From Quercus robur (taxonomy: Eukaryota; Streptophyta; Magnoliopsida; Fagales; Fagaceae): a stretch of 64,000 nt of DNA. The stretch spans positions 54,780,354 through 54,844,353 of the forward strand of contig NC_065536.1 in NCBI RefSeq assembly GCF_932294415.1, in the 5' to 3' direction. The notes beneath the pieces were generated by a model, which was given only the letters and a program-made list of their open reading frames with translations, ran no database searches and was not told the DNA's origin. Made by a program: the position numbers and the translations under genes. This document shows, piece by piece, positions 1-10,024 of this stretch (the first letter of the stretch is position 1; every line of letters starts with the position of its first letter).

Positions 1-118
1 GGAAATATTTCAAGCCCTTGGAGCTTGATGAATGATTCGGTAGGCTATGAAAAAAGTGGAGTATTAGAGGACACCATCTTCAAGCATAAGCTGCGACAAA
101 CTTTATGGGGAAAAAATG
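1..118 (+). other. Tail of an unrecognised coding sequence, copy 1 (partial)
   Basis: From base 1 the frame reads without interruption for 39 codons (beginning GNISSPWSLMNDSVGYEKSG) to a TGA. The same frame with nearly the same residues occurs at 43143-43307, where it runs about 15 codons further because copy 1 carries one extra base just before its stop. Conservation of the frame in two paralogous blocks suggests a real last exon rather than chance. I do not recognise the protein, and the upstream part lies outside the window. Confidence 0.3.
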
Positions 119-1039
119 ATTGATATTTTGGGATTGTTTTCTTTCTGCTCTAGATTTTAGGTTTTTTTTTTTTTTTTTTAATGGAAATACTTTATATTAG
201 TTGTCCTCCTATTCATGCATTCAAGGCTCACGGCTGAGCCCTTTGTTTCCACAGAGGCACAGAGCATGTAATTGGTTTTATAAGACCTTGTTAACAATGA
301 TGCATTAATGGTGCAAATATATATGGATGTATACAAAAAATGCGACATACTATAATGTTGATTATCAATAAAAAATATATATATATATATTTATATAAAA
401 AGAAAAAAAGAAGAAGAGAAAACTAGTTGCAAGAGAGTGGCCTCAAAATATAAATTTATTGCGGTGATAATTCCATCATGCTAATTAGCCAACTAAAGTA
501 TACTCAATACAATTGTCAATAAACAGATTATTGTTTTTCTAGAGGCAACTGTTTTTGTATTAAAAGTGGCTTACCTTTGTTTTCTAAAACAAAAATACTC
601 TTCTTCTACACTTTCATGTAACTATATATTTCTGAGTTTAATATGCATTTTAGATATATCAATATATTTTCACAGGCTTCTTCTCTCTTAACTCCATGCC
701 AAGATCCAGCTAAGATGGGTGTGCATCATTAAGAATTTGTAAATTTCATGAAAGCATTCTTCAAAAGAGAAAATTTCATTGAGAATGTTTAAATTTCATG
801 AAGATAAATCAACATGCTAACTATTGACTCCCTGACAAATATGCCAGAGTTCCAAAGATTGCTCATCTGGTTACATCAATGATGGAAAGAAAAAAAAAAA
901 TAAAGAACTAAAACTGAGAAGAACAAAGAATCTGTGCAAGACCAAAAAGAGAATCTGTCCAAGGCCATAACAACTCATAAAGAAAATAATCAACTCAATG
1001 TTTCATCAGGGATTTGAGATCAGCAAACCATGCAGCAAG

Positions 1040-2263
1040 TTATTCATCAGTATCAGCATTAGCAACAGGGTCAGATTTGGATTGACTGCATACTTCAACC
1101 AGGGGCAGTAGATCAGAAAATATTTGAGTCAATGCTTCATCTGGGGGTGTGAGATTAGCAATCCATGCATCAAAATCTTCATCAATGTCAGCATCAAGAA
1201 CATGGTCAGATTTTGATTGATGACATGCTTCAACCGTGGGTGGTAGATCAGAAAATATTTGACTCAATGCTTCATCTAGGGGTGGGAGATTAGCCATCCA
1301 TGCATCAAGCTCTTTATCAATGTCAGCATCAAGAACAAGGCCAGATTTTGATTGATGACATACTTCAACCATGGGTGGTAGATCAGAAAATATTTGACTC
1401 AATGTTTCATCTGGGGATGGGAGATCAGTAGTCCATCCAGCAAACTCGGCATCATCAGCACCAGCATCCAAACTTGGCATCTCAGGCTCAAGGCGCAGCC
1501 TTTTTCTGTGTTCTTGGGCGTGGGCATCTACTTGTTCATGTGATATCACAGCAGTTGTATTGAAGCTTGATGCCTCTTCAGCAGCAGCAGCAGCAGAATA
1601 AAAACATCTTTTGAACCCTCTTCCTTTGGCCTCCTCACAAACTGAACCTTTATTTTGTTGATCAGCAATATTCCATGCAACAAATTTTTCACAACTTGGC
1701 ATTTCAAGCCATATTTTTCTATGTTCATCAAGTGACATCATATCAGTTGTTCCGTAGTCCTCACAAACCGACCCTTTATTTTGTTTATAAATGACGCAAA
1801 GGACTTTGTTGAGTCTTGCAGATCCTTGAACTGCTGTTTTGCCAGCAAGGGAGAACTCATGCATTATCCAATTAGTCTTGTTGAATTTTCCCGAACCAAC
1901 ATCCTTGGCCTTAAAAGAGAGCATCCTGTCGATCCCAATAAGATCGCCCTTAGAATCATGGATTCTTTTGGGCTTGCTTTTTTCAAGCCAGGTTCCACAA
2001 GAGGCAGCCCTGCACACACGATTGCCGGTTGTTTTGAGGTTGGTGAAGACGTAGAGCTTGCGTTGGAAGGTGTGTAAATGATAGTACGAATGAGAATCAT
2101 ATATTTCCCATGGAGGAATTTTGCCGTATACCTCACAATCATTGACAACACAATGATTTAGGCGACGGTGTTCTGTGCCGTCTACCTTGCTATTCAAAAT
2201 GTTTATCAACTCCTCGTCCTGAGGATCAAATCTAAAACCCACACTCATCTTTCCACCAAACAA
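1040..2263 (-). CDS. NAC-domain transcription factor with C-terminal 45-residue repeats
   Basis: The 407-residue product is a plant NAC transcription factor, expected to bind DNA in the nucleus. All five NAC subdomains can be seen: A (GFRFDPQDEEL, residues 9-19), B (VYGKIPPWEI, 45-54), C (YYHLHTFQRKLYVF, 60-73), D (with TNWIMHEF, 130-137) and E (VLCVIYK, 154-160). Residues about 266-401 are three tandem acidic repeats of about 45 residues, each with a core like LSQIFSDLPP, which could serve as an activation region (inference). There is no intron, although NAC genes usually have some. The start chosen gives MFGGKMSVGF; the second Met (residue 6) is also possible. Compared with copy 2, a T-to-A type difference makes a stop at 1040-1042 and removes the last 16 or so residues. 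Otherwise the frame is intact, so it may be functional. Confidence 0.82.
   Translation of the reverse strand: MFGGKMSVGFRFDPQDEELINILNSKVDGTEHRRLNHCVVNDCEVYGKIPPWEIYDSHSYYHLHTFQRKLYVFTNLKTTGNRVCRAASCGTWLEKSKPKRIHDSKGDLIGIDRMLSFKAKDVGSGKFNKTNWIMHEFSLAGKTAVQGSARLNKVLCVIYKQNKGSVCEDYGTTDMMSLDEHRKIWLEMPSCEKFVAWNIADQQNKGSVCEEAKGRGFKRCFYSAAAAAEEASSFNTTAVISHEQVDAHAQEHRKRLRLEPEMPSLDAGADDAEFAGWTTDLPSPDETLSQIFSDLPPMVEVCHQSKSGLVLDADIDKELDAWMANLPPLDEALSQIFSDLPPTVEACHQSKSDHVLDADIDEDFDAWIANLTPPDEALTQIFSDLLPLVEVCSQSKSDPVANADTDE
1061..1468 (-). repeat. Three 135-bp tandem repeats in the NAC C-terminus, copy 1
   Basis: The unit is about 135 bp (45 codons) and is repeated three times in frame, with a fourth partial unit at the end. 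On the plus strand the recurring landmarks are GTAGATCAGAAAATATTTGA and ATCCATGCATCAA. Each unit encodes an acidic stretch ending in DAWxANLPPxDEALSQIFSDL and then a VCHQSKSD-like linker. Confidence 0.85.
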
Positions 2264-2385
2264 AAGAAAATTTCAAGAAACCAAGAAACCTTCTTTTCAC
2301 TGATAAAATAAACAAAACACTCTCCTTGAATTCTTGCCTTGCGCAGGAAGTCTCAAACAAGAACTACGTTAGAAAAAGATATATC

Positions 2386-2394
2386 ATATATATA
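2386..2394 (-). promoter_or_regulatory. Candidate TATA box of the NAC gene, copy 1
   Basis: On the minus strand CCTATATATATG lies about 125 bases upstream of the NAC start codon. The same element is kept in copy 2 at 63525-63533. Position and sequence fit a plant TATA box; no transcript evidence is available. Confidence 0.4.
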
Positions 2395-2960
2395 GGAACT
2401 TAGGGCGGTTAAAAGTGATTAAAACTTAGTTTAAAAAAATAATTACTTTTTAAATAATTATTTAATTTGTTTATTAATTGATTACGCTAGTATTATTTAT
2501 GAGTGAGAAAATCAAACTTTAGTTTTCGAGTGGGACTATAGGAATAAAAACTTATCAGCTTAAGAAAGAAAAAAAAAAAAAAAAAAAACCTAAAAACGTG
2601 TCATTCAAGTAGAATGAATTTGAGTCAGTATAGCCGAAACCCCTCTTTTTGCTGAATTATAGTCTTATATTCTTCTGACTCTCGAATGAATAAAGAACTT
2701 GTAACGCAGTCATTAGAGTGTGTTCTTCCTGGCACTATTGAAAAACATGAACGAACTCTTTTTCCTCCCAATTCTTCCTTTGAAATCCTATATGGGCTAA
2801 ATTGTTTTTGTTTAATTGGATATTGGGCTATCAACTCCCTCTCAATCATATCAAATACATAAAATATTAAATAAAAACTCATAATTTAAAAGCTCCTACT
2901 AAACTCATATTCACACTCTATTTTCCCTGTGGATCTCAATAATTGTCCCTCTAAGTGTGC

Positions 2961-3170
2961 ATTTGGTATTAGATTTTTTTTTTTTTTTTAAGAATAATAG
3001 TGCTAAATCGTATTTTAATTTGAAAAGAAAAATGAAATTTGAAAAATATTTAAATAACAGCTAAATACTGAAATCTAAACATTTTTTTTTTGTGTGTGTG
3101 TGAAATAGTTATAATATGCTGCTAAAATTAAAATGCATGAACACCAGTATTACTTTGGTTGGTCATTATG
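2961..3170. other. AT-rich spacer, no gene seen
   Basis: This short low-complexity spacer has poly(T), TG-dinucleotide and A/G-rich runs. It joins the NAC block to the gene-less copy of the peroxidase flank. No reading frame or element end was recognised. Confidence 0.5.
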
Positions 3171-4735
3171 TCTCCTTTCCCAAAAAAGAAAAAAGAAAGA
3201 AAGAAATCCTTTATTTGATTATCAAAATGAGAGATCTTAATAACACTACTAATTCATGACATTTAAAGCTGCATAGCGCATTTCTGAACTGAGCTAATAA
3301 ATTTGAACATGACATAGGATGTCAACAAATTTTCCAAAGATTGTGCTATGATCCATTCTATAGCCACTGAAAACCTTAAGTAATTTTCGTACCCCAATCT
3401 TATTTCTATGTTGTGGAGGGGCCAAATTGGGTGAGTTCTTATTCAATGTGATGGAGTAAAAAGTGAAATTTTATGTAAATTGTTCAGTGTTAATATTTTA
3501 AGGTTTATGCTCTACTCTAAATAAAGATAGACTCGATTTTTTTTAGCAAAATAAGCGAATCCTAACAGACCATAAGTGGGTTCCAATTAATTTTGAAATG
3601 TAGCTACTTGATTAATGGGATATATTTTGCTGATTTGTCATGGATAATCACCAATGGCGGCTCTAGAATTATTTTTAGGACAGTCAGTAAAAGATGAATT
3701 TTGGATAGGAAATGAATCTTGTAGAGCACCAGATTTCCTTACTGCAAATTTGACCAGAGTACTAGCATACAAGAGAATAAAAAATAAACTATTACTTCAT
3801 TTGACATATTGGTTCATAATACAATGAATATACTAATTATTGTTGTTAAGATGAAATCTTAAAAATCATCTATTGTTTATAAATACAATAAACATATTAA
3901 TTATTATTGTTAAGTGAACTTTAATTACTGTTGCTCAAAATTCTTTTATCTATTAGTTTGTCTTTACTCTTTACGATTCTTTTATTTAACAATTCAACTC
4001 AACTTTGACACTAATTGTTCTTTGTAATTTTATTAAGTGTGTGTTTGAGTTTTGGTTATAAAGCGAGCTTATCGCTCTCTTTTTTGTCCTGCTATATGCG
4101 GGTTCTATGTGAGTCGCTACTTGTTCTATTTAGCTTTTAACTTTTATTTATGCTGCTTTCAGCAAAAGTAAGCTAAGTTGTTCCCAAGTGGACTAAGAAA
4201 ATTTTTGTTCTGTTAACATTTGCTTTTGTCTTCATCCAATCACTCTCAACCTATCCCATTCCCCTAGTCCCTACTCAACAAATAACAAATTAAAAACACA
4301 TTTATATTTAGCAACTATTTTTTTTCAAGGTTTTAGATCAACTTGGTTTGTTGTTTGGGCTTTTTCTTTCTTTAAAAATGCTAAGATATTGGTAAGAGGA
4401 TCATATTAAATTTTATTTCAACTATACTTTGAAAAAAAATAAGGTCAGATTGTTGAAAATTTTATTTAAGGGTCAAAACAAAATAAAAATAAAAATATTA
4501 TCTATAATATATATATTTTTTGCAAGTCAGCTAGCGCCAGCCCTGTTAATCACAGAAAATTACTAGATACTCTTAGAGTAGAGAAACATAGTACTCCTTT
4601 ATCTTATATGAATGGTGAATATTATCATATAAATCTAATTAATGCGAGAGAGGAAATATCACATTGTAAAACTTTGAGAATATTGAATAACTACTTGTTT
4701 AGTAACCTATTTTCCCAATTGCAATAAATAATTTG
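3170..4735 (+). repeat. Gene-less third copy of the peroxidase 5' flank
   Basis: The landmarks follow the same order as in the 5' flanks of peroxidase blocks A (9040-10780) and B (29300-31760): the CCTTTATTT motif, the AACATGACATAGGATGTCAAC segment (compare 31104-31122), the GATCCATT motif, the GATGGAGTA segment, and the AGAATATTGAATAACTACTTG segment near 4678. No peroxidase exon follows; the homology stops near 4735. A short piece at 3527-3580 (AGCAAAATAAGCGAATCC, then AACAGACC) looks like one end of a Tourist-like MITE. Confidence 0.65.
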
Positions 4736-4750
4736 TTCCTTCATAAATTA

Positions 4751-4823
4751 AATAGGAATTGTTCTATATGGCTGTCCACAAAGGCTAAATAGGAATTGTT
4801 CTATATGGCTGTCCACAAAGGCA
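4751..4823. repeat. 37-bp tandem duplication
   Basis: The segment beginning AGGAATTGTTCTATATGGCT occurs twice in direct succession (from 4754 and from 4791) with no visible difference, so this is a very recent local duplication. Confidence 0.9.
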
Positions 4824-4949
4824 AAATACAAGAAAAAGTGCCTCTAAGGCAGTAGCTCCTATGACACATTACAACTAGTTCAAACTTCCAAAGCTTGAAG
4901 CACAATACAAAGTGCTTTGAAGCACAATATAAAGCCATCGGATAAAAAA

Positions 4950-6680
4950 AAAAAAATCAAGAAAGGAGGTGATATCATAGTCCCTATCCAACATCACCAT
5001 CTTTGAGACATTGGCTTGCAATTACTCTCTTTTTTACTTTAAAGCTGCAAGCAAGAGACGGACCAAAAAATGTTCAAAGTTACTAATGGCAACCATGGTA
5101 CCATCTATTGCAGCTCTATGTTGTTATCCATAGCGGCTTCAACCTCAGAAAATGATGCATTGGTATTGGCCTCGAGAATGAAAGTCCCAACAATAGCACC
5201 ACAATTGTCTAAGCCAAAGTCATCTTACAAGAAACCATAGTAAAGCTCGCTCAATATACTATTATATGCAATCAAGAAAAGAAAACGGAGAAGAACTGTG
5301 ACTTACTAAGTGAGTTACAAGTTCCAACTCAATAATGGTGTAGCCTTCTAAAGAACACTTATTCTACACAAAAGGGAAAAGTGGCGCACTTGCCAAAGAA
5401 GTTGTGGCTTCGTTCTCAAACAAATGAAATTGCTGTCCATGTACCATTTTCAGTATGTTACAACAATGTAGAAAGAATAGTGGCTGTGACATTGCCACAT
5501 GCAAAAGCATCTCGGCATAACGAGTCTTATTATATAATATACTATTATAGACGAGCATCAAAGAAGAACCTCCCACTTGCTTACAAGTTGCGTTATTCAT
5601 CTCTATAAGCATGTACAACATCCATCTTACAAGGCGTCTTCTCATGCTATTATGGTCAATTTTTCCCATCAAGGCCTAAGATGCGAAGGCTATTATGGAT
5701 GGGTAGTACCATGATCAAACAATAGACACTCTATGGAAGTCATTAATCATGGCTTTGCCAACACTTTTCTCATCATTACAACAGGCATGAAGTGAAAACA
5801 ACTTGTGACTCTACATTTTTATTCACATTCGCCACAAGAACACAATACTAGGGACTACCAGCACATATAGTAACTATGTCATGCCTCTATATTATATTGC
5901 CAAGTGATATCTTTGCTCTGTTCCATCTCAAATAAGCTGTCCTAAGGCGACTAGTGGTTGCTCATGGATATGGTTTCATCAAAACTAATCTTGGCAAACA
6001 CAATCTCACCAAGTTGCCCAATAATAAAGCAACTAAAAAATTGAAGCATCGTTAATGTCTCATTCATCATCATCTCCTTATCTGGACCCAATTCACCCAT
6101 TCAAATTTACAGCAAACAATGGGGACAATTTACCTCCAACAAGATGGCCAACTCAAAGTCAAGCATAGTTGCATTGAAAACTAATTTCCAAGCCTTGCCA
6201 CTATTGGAAATAATGGGTGTCGGGTTCGAAATGAGCTTCGACTTCAATGAGAATAACGGCTCAACCTTTTGAACCAGTATATCAACAATAGGATGTCGCT
6301 TCCAACATCATCCTCCTATAACAAAGTGTCCATCCTTTTTGACGAAGGTTCCTTCCTCTTTTTTTTTTTTTTTTGACGAAGGTTCCTTCCTCTTCGCCAA
6401 ATAGCATTGCTAAGCCAAAATTAGTACAGATGGTCCTGCAGCCGTAGACAAGAACCTATCACAAACCTCCATTAACATCATCGATGGAACAACTCTACTC
6501 TTTATTGATAGGTTTCCGCTTTCTTTAGCAATGGTACTTCGTCCCATATAAATCCTGACATTTTGAACAGTGGACTGTGCTAAGCTCTTCAAATTTATGC
6601 CCTTCACCAACGGAGATCTCATCTTTTTCACCTCAACTATCTCATCTCTCCCCTTAGGTTTGGGTAGCATGAGTGATGAA
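4950..6680 (-). pseudogene. Decayed unidentified coding sequence
   Basis: On the minus strand, coding-like stretches appear in changing frames: 6670 to 6410 (86 codons, starting MLPKPKGRDEIVEVKK) and 5672 to 5364 (102 codons, starting MMGKIDHNSMRRRLVRWM). Between them are protein-like pieces broken by stops. Composition is less AT-rich than the surroundings. I do not recognise the family. It could be a dead host gene, a retrocopy or the coding part of a transposon. An insertion-like poly(T) tract with flanking repeats lies inside it at 6341-6394. Confidence 0.3.
6341..6394. mobile_element. Poly(T) tract flanked by a 20-bp direct repeat
   Basis: GACGAAGGTTCCTTCCTCTT occurs at 6341-6360 and again, identically, at 6375-6394. 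Only T residues lie between them. A homopolymer bracketed by a target-site-sized repeat is what a LINE-type retrotransposition event leaves when little more than the poly(A) tail is copied. Replication slippage is the alternative. Confidence 0.5.
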
Positions 6681-6707
6681 GGCTTAGAGGTGGGCTTGTG
6701 AAAGCCA

Positions 6708-6742
6708 AAAAAAAAAAAATATATATATATATATATATATTA
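6708..6742. repeat. A-tract and (AT)n microsatellite
   Basis: A run of A is followed by about ten AT dinucleotides. Confidence 0.95.
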
Positions 6743-6744
6743 TG

Positions 6745-8805
6745 AAGAAAAAAAATTCTAAAGCTACATGTGTGATGCAAACCTCAATCAACACGCTTTG
6801 AGACCTAACAAATAATATTGGAATACTTGCCCAAGAATGCTAAAATTCAAATTTTGATAGAAACCCTAACCCAACGTTCATAAGTGAAACGCAAACCAAA
6901 AGTACAAGTAACAGTCCTCGACCCAATGATTATAACTGAATTATGAACCAAAGGTATAAAATTTGAATGCCACAAGGAAGAATCCCTGATAAATTCACAG
7001 TTCTTGAAAAACCAAAAGAAGAGGAAAACCTCACGTTTTTCTAATTTTTATTCAATAATCCTTTATTACAATGAGTGCATACTATTTATAAGACATGACT
7101 GAAAATAGGAAAATATAAAAAATAAAAAAGTACTAAATAATAAAAGCCTAAATTAAAGTTGATTTGGTCTAAAATTAGCAATTCTAAAATAGGAAAATAG
7201 CTTTAAAAAAAATGTTCTAAATAATAGAAGCCTAAAATTAAGGTAGATTTGGTTTGAAATTAGCAGCTCCAGAATAGGAAAAATATCTATTACTTGATAT
7301 GGACTTGGAAAGTCAATCAGCCATTAATCCATACCATAAATCACGCCCAATTAAGATCAACCCTCAACAGCTTAGAATGTCCTGTGTTAGAATCAGCCCA
7401 AATATCTTGAATCAGCCCATTAAGTGCTTCTTTGATCTTCTTGAATCTTACTCTAGCAATATGCCCAACTAAAACATGCAATGGATCCTTTAATGCTTGT
7501 TGATTCTATCAATGAGGACATAAAAATCAAGGAGTGTTACGGGTTGAAACTATCATTTGGACACAAGTCAATTTACTTGAACTTCACGATCCATGACATC
7601 TTGACATATATGAGCTTCTTTGACCCAAGAGTTTTCTACAGGTGGACTCCACGAGTCACGATATATTTACAAACGGGCTTCATAAACTCATATCTTCTCA
7701 ACAAAAAATAAATCATTTGGGTAAACTAATTCCCAAACTCACAACATTTACAAGCAATGGGAAACCTCAATTACTCACACGCGTGCCACAAGTGCTATGT
7801 GTGCTCAAGGGGCTAACATTGATACCCATTTTTGTGACAAATTTTATACAAGCCCAACTTCCTTTTGGGCTCAATTCATGGATTTTATTATATTTTATTC
7901 TTTTAAGCATGGCTCAAACCCATGTAACATATTGAGGGACATTGAGGAAGTGTGATTTTGAGGGTATGAGTTGGTTTCTTTCGGATCTTTTGCATGAGGC
8001 AGCCCATGCGTGCTACCAAGCGGGTAAGGGACACTGGTTGCACCTTAGGCTCATGGAGAAGGATTTATACCTAAAATTTCCACCCCAAAAGAACTATTAT
8101 ACTTTGGCTGTCTATTGCCCAAAGTTTTTGCCCTAACCATTTTTGCCTTTAAAACATAGTTGGCTCTCATTGGCCAACTCCAGCTACTAGTCCTCACTTA
8201 GGTGAGTATTCCAATAATTTGAAATGGTTGACAAAAGGCAGCTAATTAGAGCAAACTCCTTTATTTCCAAAATTATGTAAAAAGCAACCAACTTATTTCC
8301 TAAATATAAAGCAAACTACACCAAATCATGGAAATAGCACTTAGAAGGTCCAAAGCCTCTCTCTCTACCCAAAACCTAGTCATTAGCAACACTCCAAATT
8401 CAATATAAAACTCTCTCTTTAGCTCAAAAACCCACCAACCACGTTTTACCCACATAACTGAAACTTTAGAGCAAAAGCTCATTCAGCCCGCCAACATTCT
8501 TACCATTCTGAAGTTTAGGAGTGGAAATATGGGTATAGGGGAGTCTTTCCTCTCTTTCGCACAAACTCTTTTGATTTCCTCTTCTTGCTGATTGTGGGTT
8601 GAAATTTTAGACTTGTGTACTTTTTCATCATTTTCTAGAATTTCAGTTATGGCATTTCAATTTCTCTCTTATTAAAGCACTATTAGCCTTTGTTTATTTT
8701 ACATTTGGAATTTTGGGCTTGACTCTCCACAAATAAACACTTCTAAAGAACCCAAGGAGAGAATTGGGCCGTTTTGGCATTTTTTGGCCTTTGTCGCAAA
8801 ACATC
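6745..8805. other. Gene-poor stretch, unassigned
   Basis: No confident gene was found. Short plus-strand frames at 7481-7711, 7642-7935 and 7942-8136 have no recognised domain. Around 7030-7110 the sequence (a CCTTTATTACAATGAGTGC segment followed by TATTTATAAG) resembles the promoter and end part of a Copia-type LTR read in reverse, but no boundary or target-site duplication was found. This is probably decayed transposable-element DNA. Confidence 0.4.
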
Positions 8806-9363
8806 CCTGACATTAGGCTTTGAGGCCCAATACAGTGCCATGTTTTTTTATTTCCATTGAACTTTCTCTATCTAATTATTTAATTATTAAAAAAAAATAA
8901 AGAGTATTATCCTTTTCAATAGTCCATTAATTCAGTTATTCAATGGAAGATGGGGGATTTAAGCCCTAATTCTTCTTATAAAGGTAAGTAAACAATTTTG
9001 AACATCAGTTTTCTTTTAGTTAGTCATTACCCCTTCTCCCACCAAATAAAGAAAAAAAAATGAATGAATGAAAAAAATCCTTTATTTCATCATCGAAATC
9101 ATAGCTCTTCTTAAATAACACAACAAATTCAAGACATTTACAACCACAAGATATCCATTATAGTGCATTTTCCTAGCTAATAATTTTAAACATGATGTGA
9201 ACAAATAGCCCACAGATTTTCTTACGATCCATTAAACAATTGTCAAATGGAAAAAATATTATGATAAATTTTAATTACTTACCAAAAAATTTCAAAAAAA
9301 TTGTCATACCCACTCTCTCATCCATGTGTTTTAGTGGCCCTATATCAAGTGAATGGTTGTTTA

Positions 9364-9568
9364 CTATGAGTTTGGGAAGCGCATTTTGCACGTTTCTTAG
9401 TGCAGTTGCATTAAGTTCTTTGTGTGGGTCTCATGCACTGCGTTTCTTAGTACAAATTTCAGCAAATTTTTATTTAAAATTGGATCCTATGACATTTTTC
9501 ACACCTTTAAAAATTATTTTTCTATAGTGTTTTTAGTTTTTAGTAATAAGCGGTATCCAAATAAACCC
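9364..9568. mobile_element. Tourist-like MITE
   Basis: A 205-bp insertion flanked by TTA at 9361-9363 and 9569-9571. Its ends are imperfect inverted repeats (CTATGAGTTTGGGAAGCGC, and GCGGTATCCAAATAAACCC read in reverse). Block B has the uninterrupted site (GAATGGTTATTCAATGTGAT near 31255). The 3-bp TTA duplication and the TTTGG-type ends fit the PIF/Harbinger Tourist group. Relatives lie at 40384-40584 and 43729-43981. Confidence 0.75.
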
Positions 9569-9747
9569 TTAATATGATGGAATATGTGAATTTTTTATCT
9601 AGCAGAACTAAAAAAAATTATGAAGAAAGGTGTGAGAAATAGTGAGTGGTTGAACTAAACTACAAGTTATCTTTTCACAACTAATCATTTTGTTTTAGTC
9701 AACGAAATAAAAGTTGGGATTACTAAGCTGAGAAAGGCATTTCAAAG

Positions 9748-10024
9748 GAGTCTAAATCTTCTATCTTACTCTTTCTGCTCCACTATATACTCCACAAAAG
9801 AAAATATGCCACATGTTCATTTATTTAATTAAATACTAAATTTATGCCTTCTATTATTTCAATTTCCTAAATATGATGGGTTATATATATATTTATATAT
9901 ATTAGGAAATTGAAATAATAGAATGCATAAATTTAGTATTTAATTAAATAGATGAACATGTGGCATGTTTTTGTTTGTGGAGTATATAGTGGAGTAGGAA
10001 GTGTGGGATAAAAGATTCGGACTC
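9748..10024. mobile_element. Long-hairpin MITE, Mutator-like
   Basis: Two arms of about 110 bp are near-perfect reverse complements around a short AT-rich loop near 9885-9903. For example, TTTAATTAAATACTAAATTT and AAATTTAGTATTTAATTAAA face each other. The outer ends are GAGTCTAAATC and GATTCGGACTC. The flanks repeat ATTTCAA with two further similar bases (9739-9747 and 10025-10033), close to a 9-bp target duplication. Block B lacks the element. Confidence 0.65.

Larger units (their letters stand above)
1..2960. repeat. NAC-bearing duplicated block, copy 1
   Basis: Bases 1 to about 565 match 43143 to about 44075, and about 566-2960 match about 61690 to the window end, with roughly 95% identity by eye. 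The block covers the coding tail, the NAC gene, its 3' flank and its promoter side. In copy 2 the two halves are separated by 17.6 kb containing the PPR pseudogene. Here they meet at the sequence AGTGGCTTACCTTT near 566-580. The 110-bp insertion at about 43465-43577 and the MITE at 43729-43981 are absent from this copy. Confidence 0.85.

Noticed and set aside
1781-2077. Plus-strand frames opposite the NAC domain (also 62919-63215)
   Set aside because: They are shadows of the NAC coding strand; the minus-strand protein has clear family motifs.
2625-2882. 85-codon minus-strand frame beside the NAC promoter
   Set aside because: In the paralogous block the same frame is interrupted by a stop, and no domain was recognised.
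7481-8136. Three short plus-strand frames
   Set aside because: No recognisable domain, no splice logic between them, no paralogue in the window. Left as unassigned sequence.
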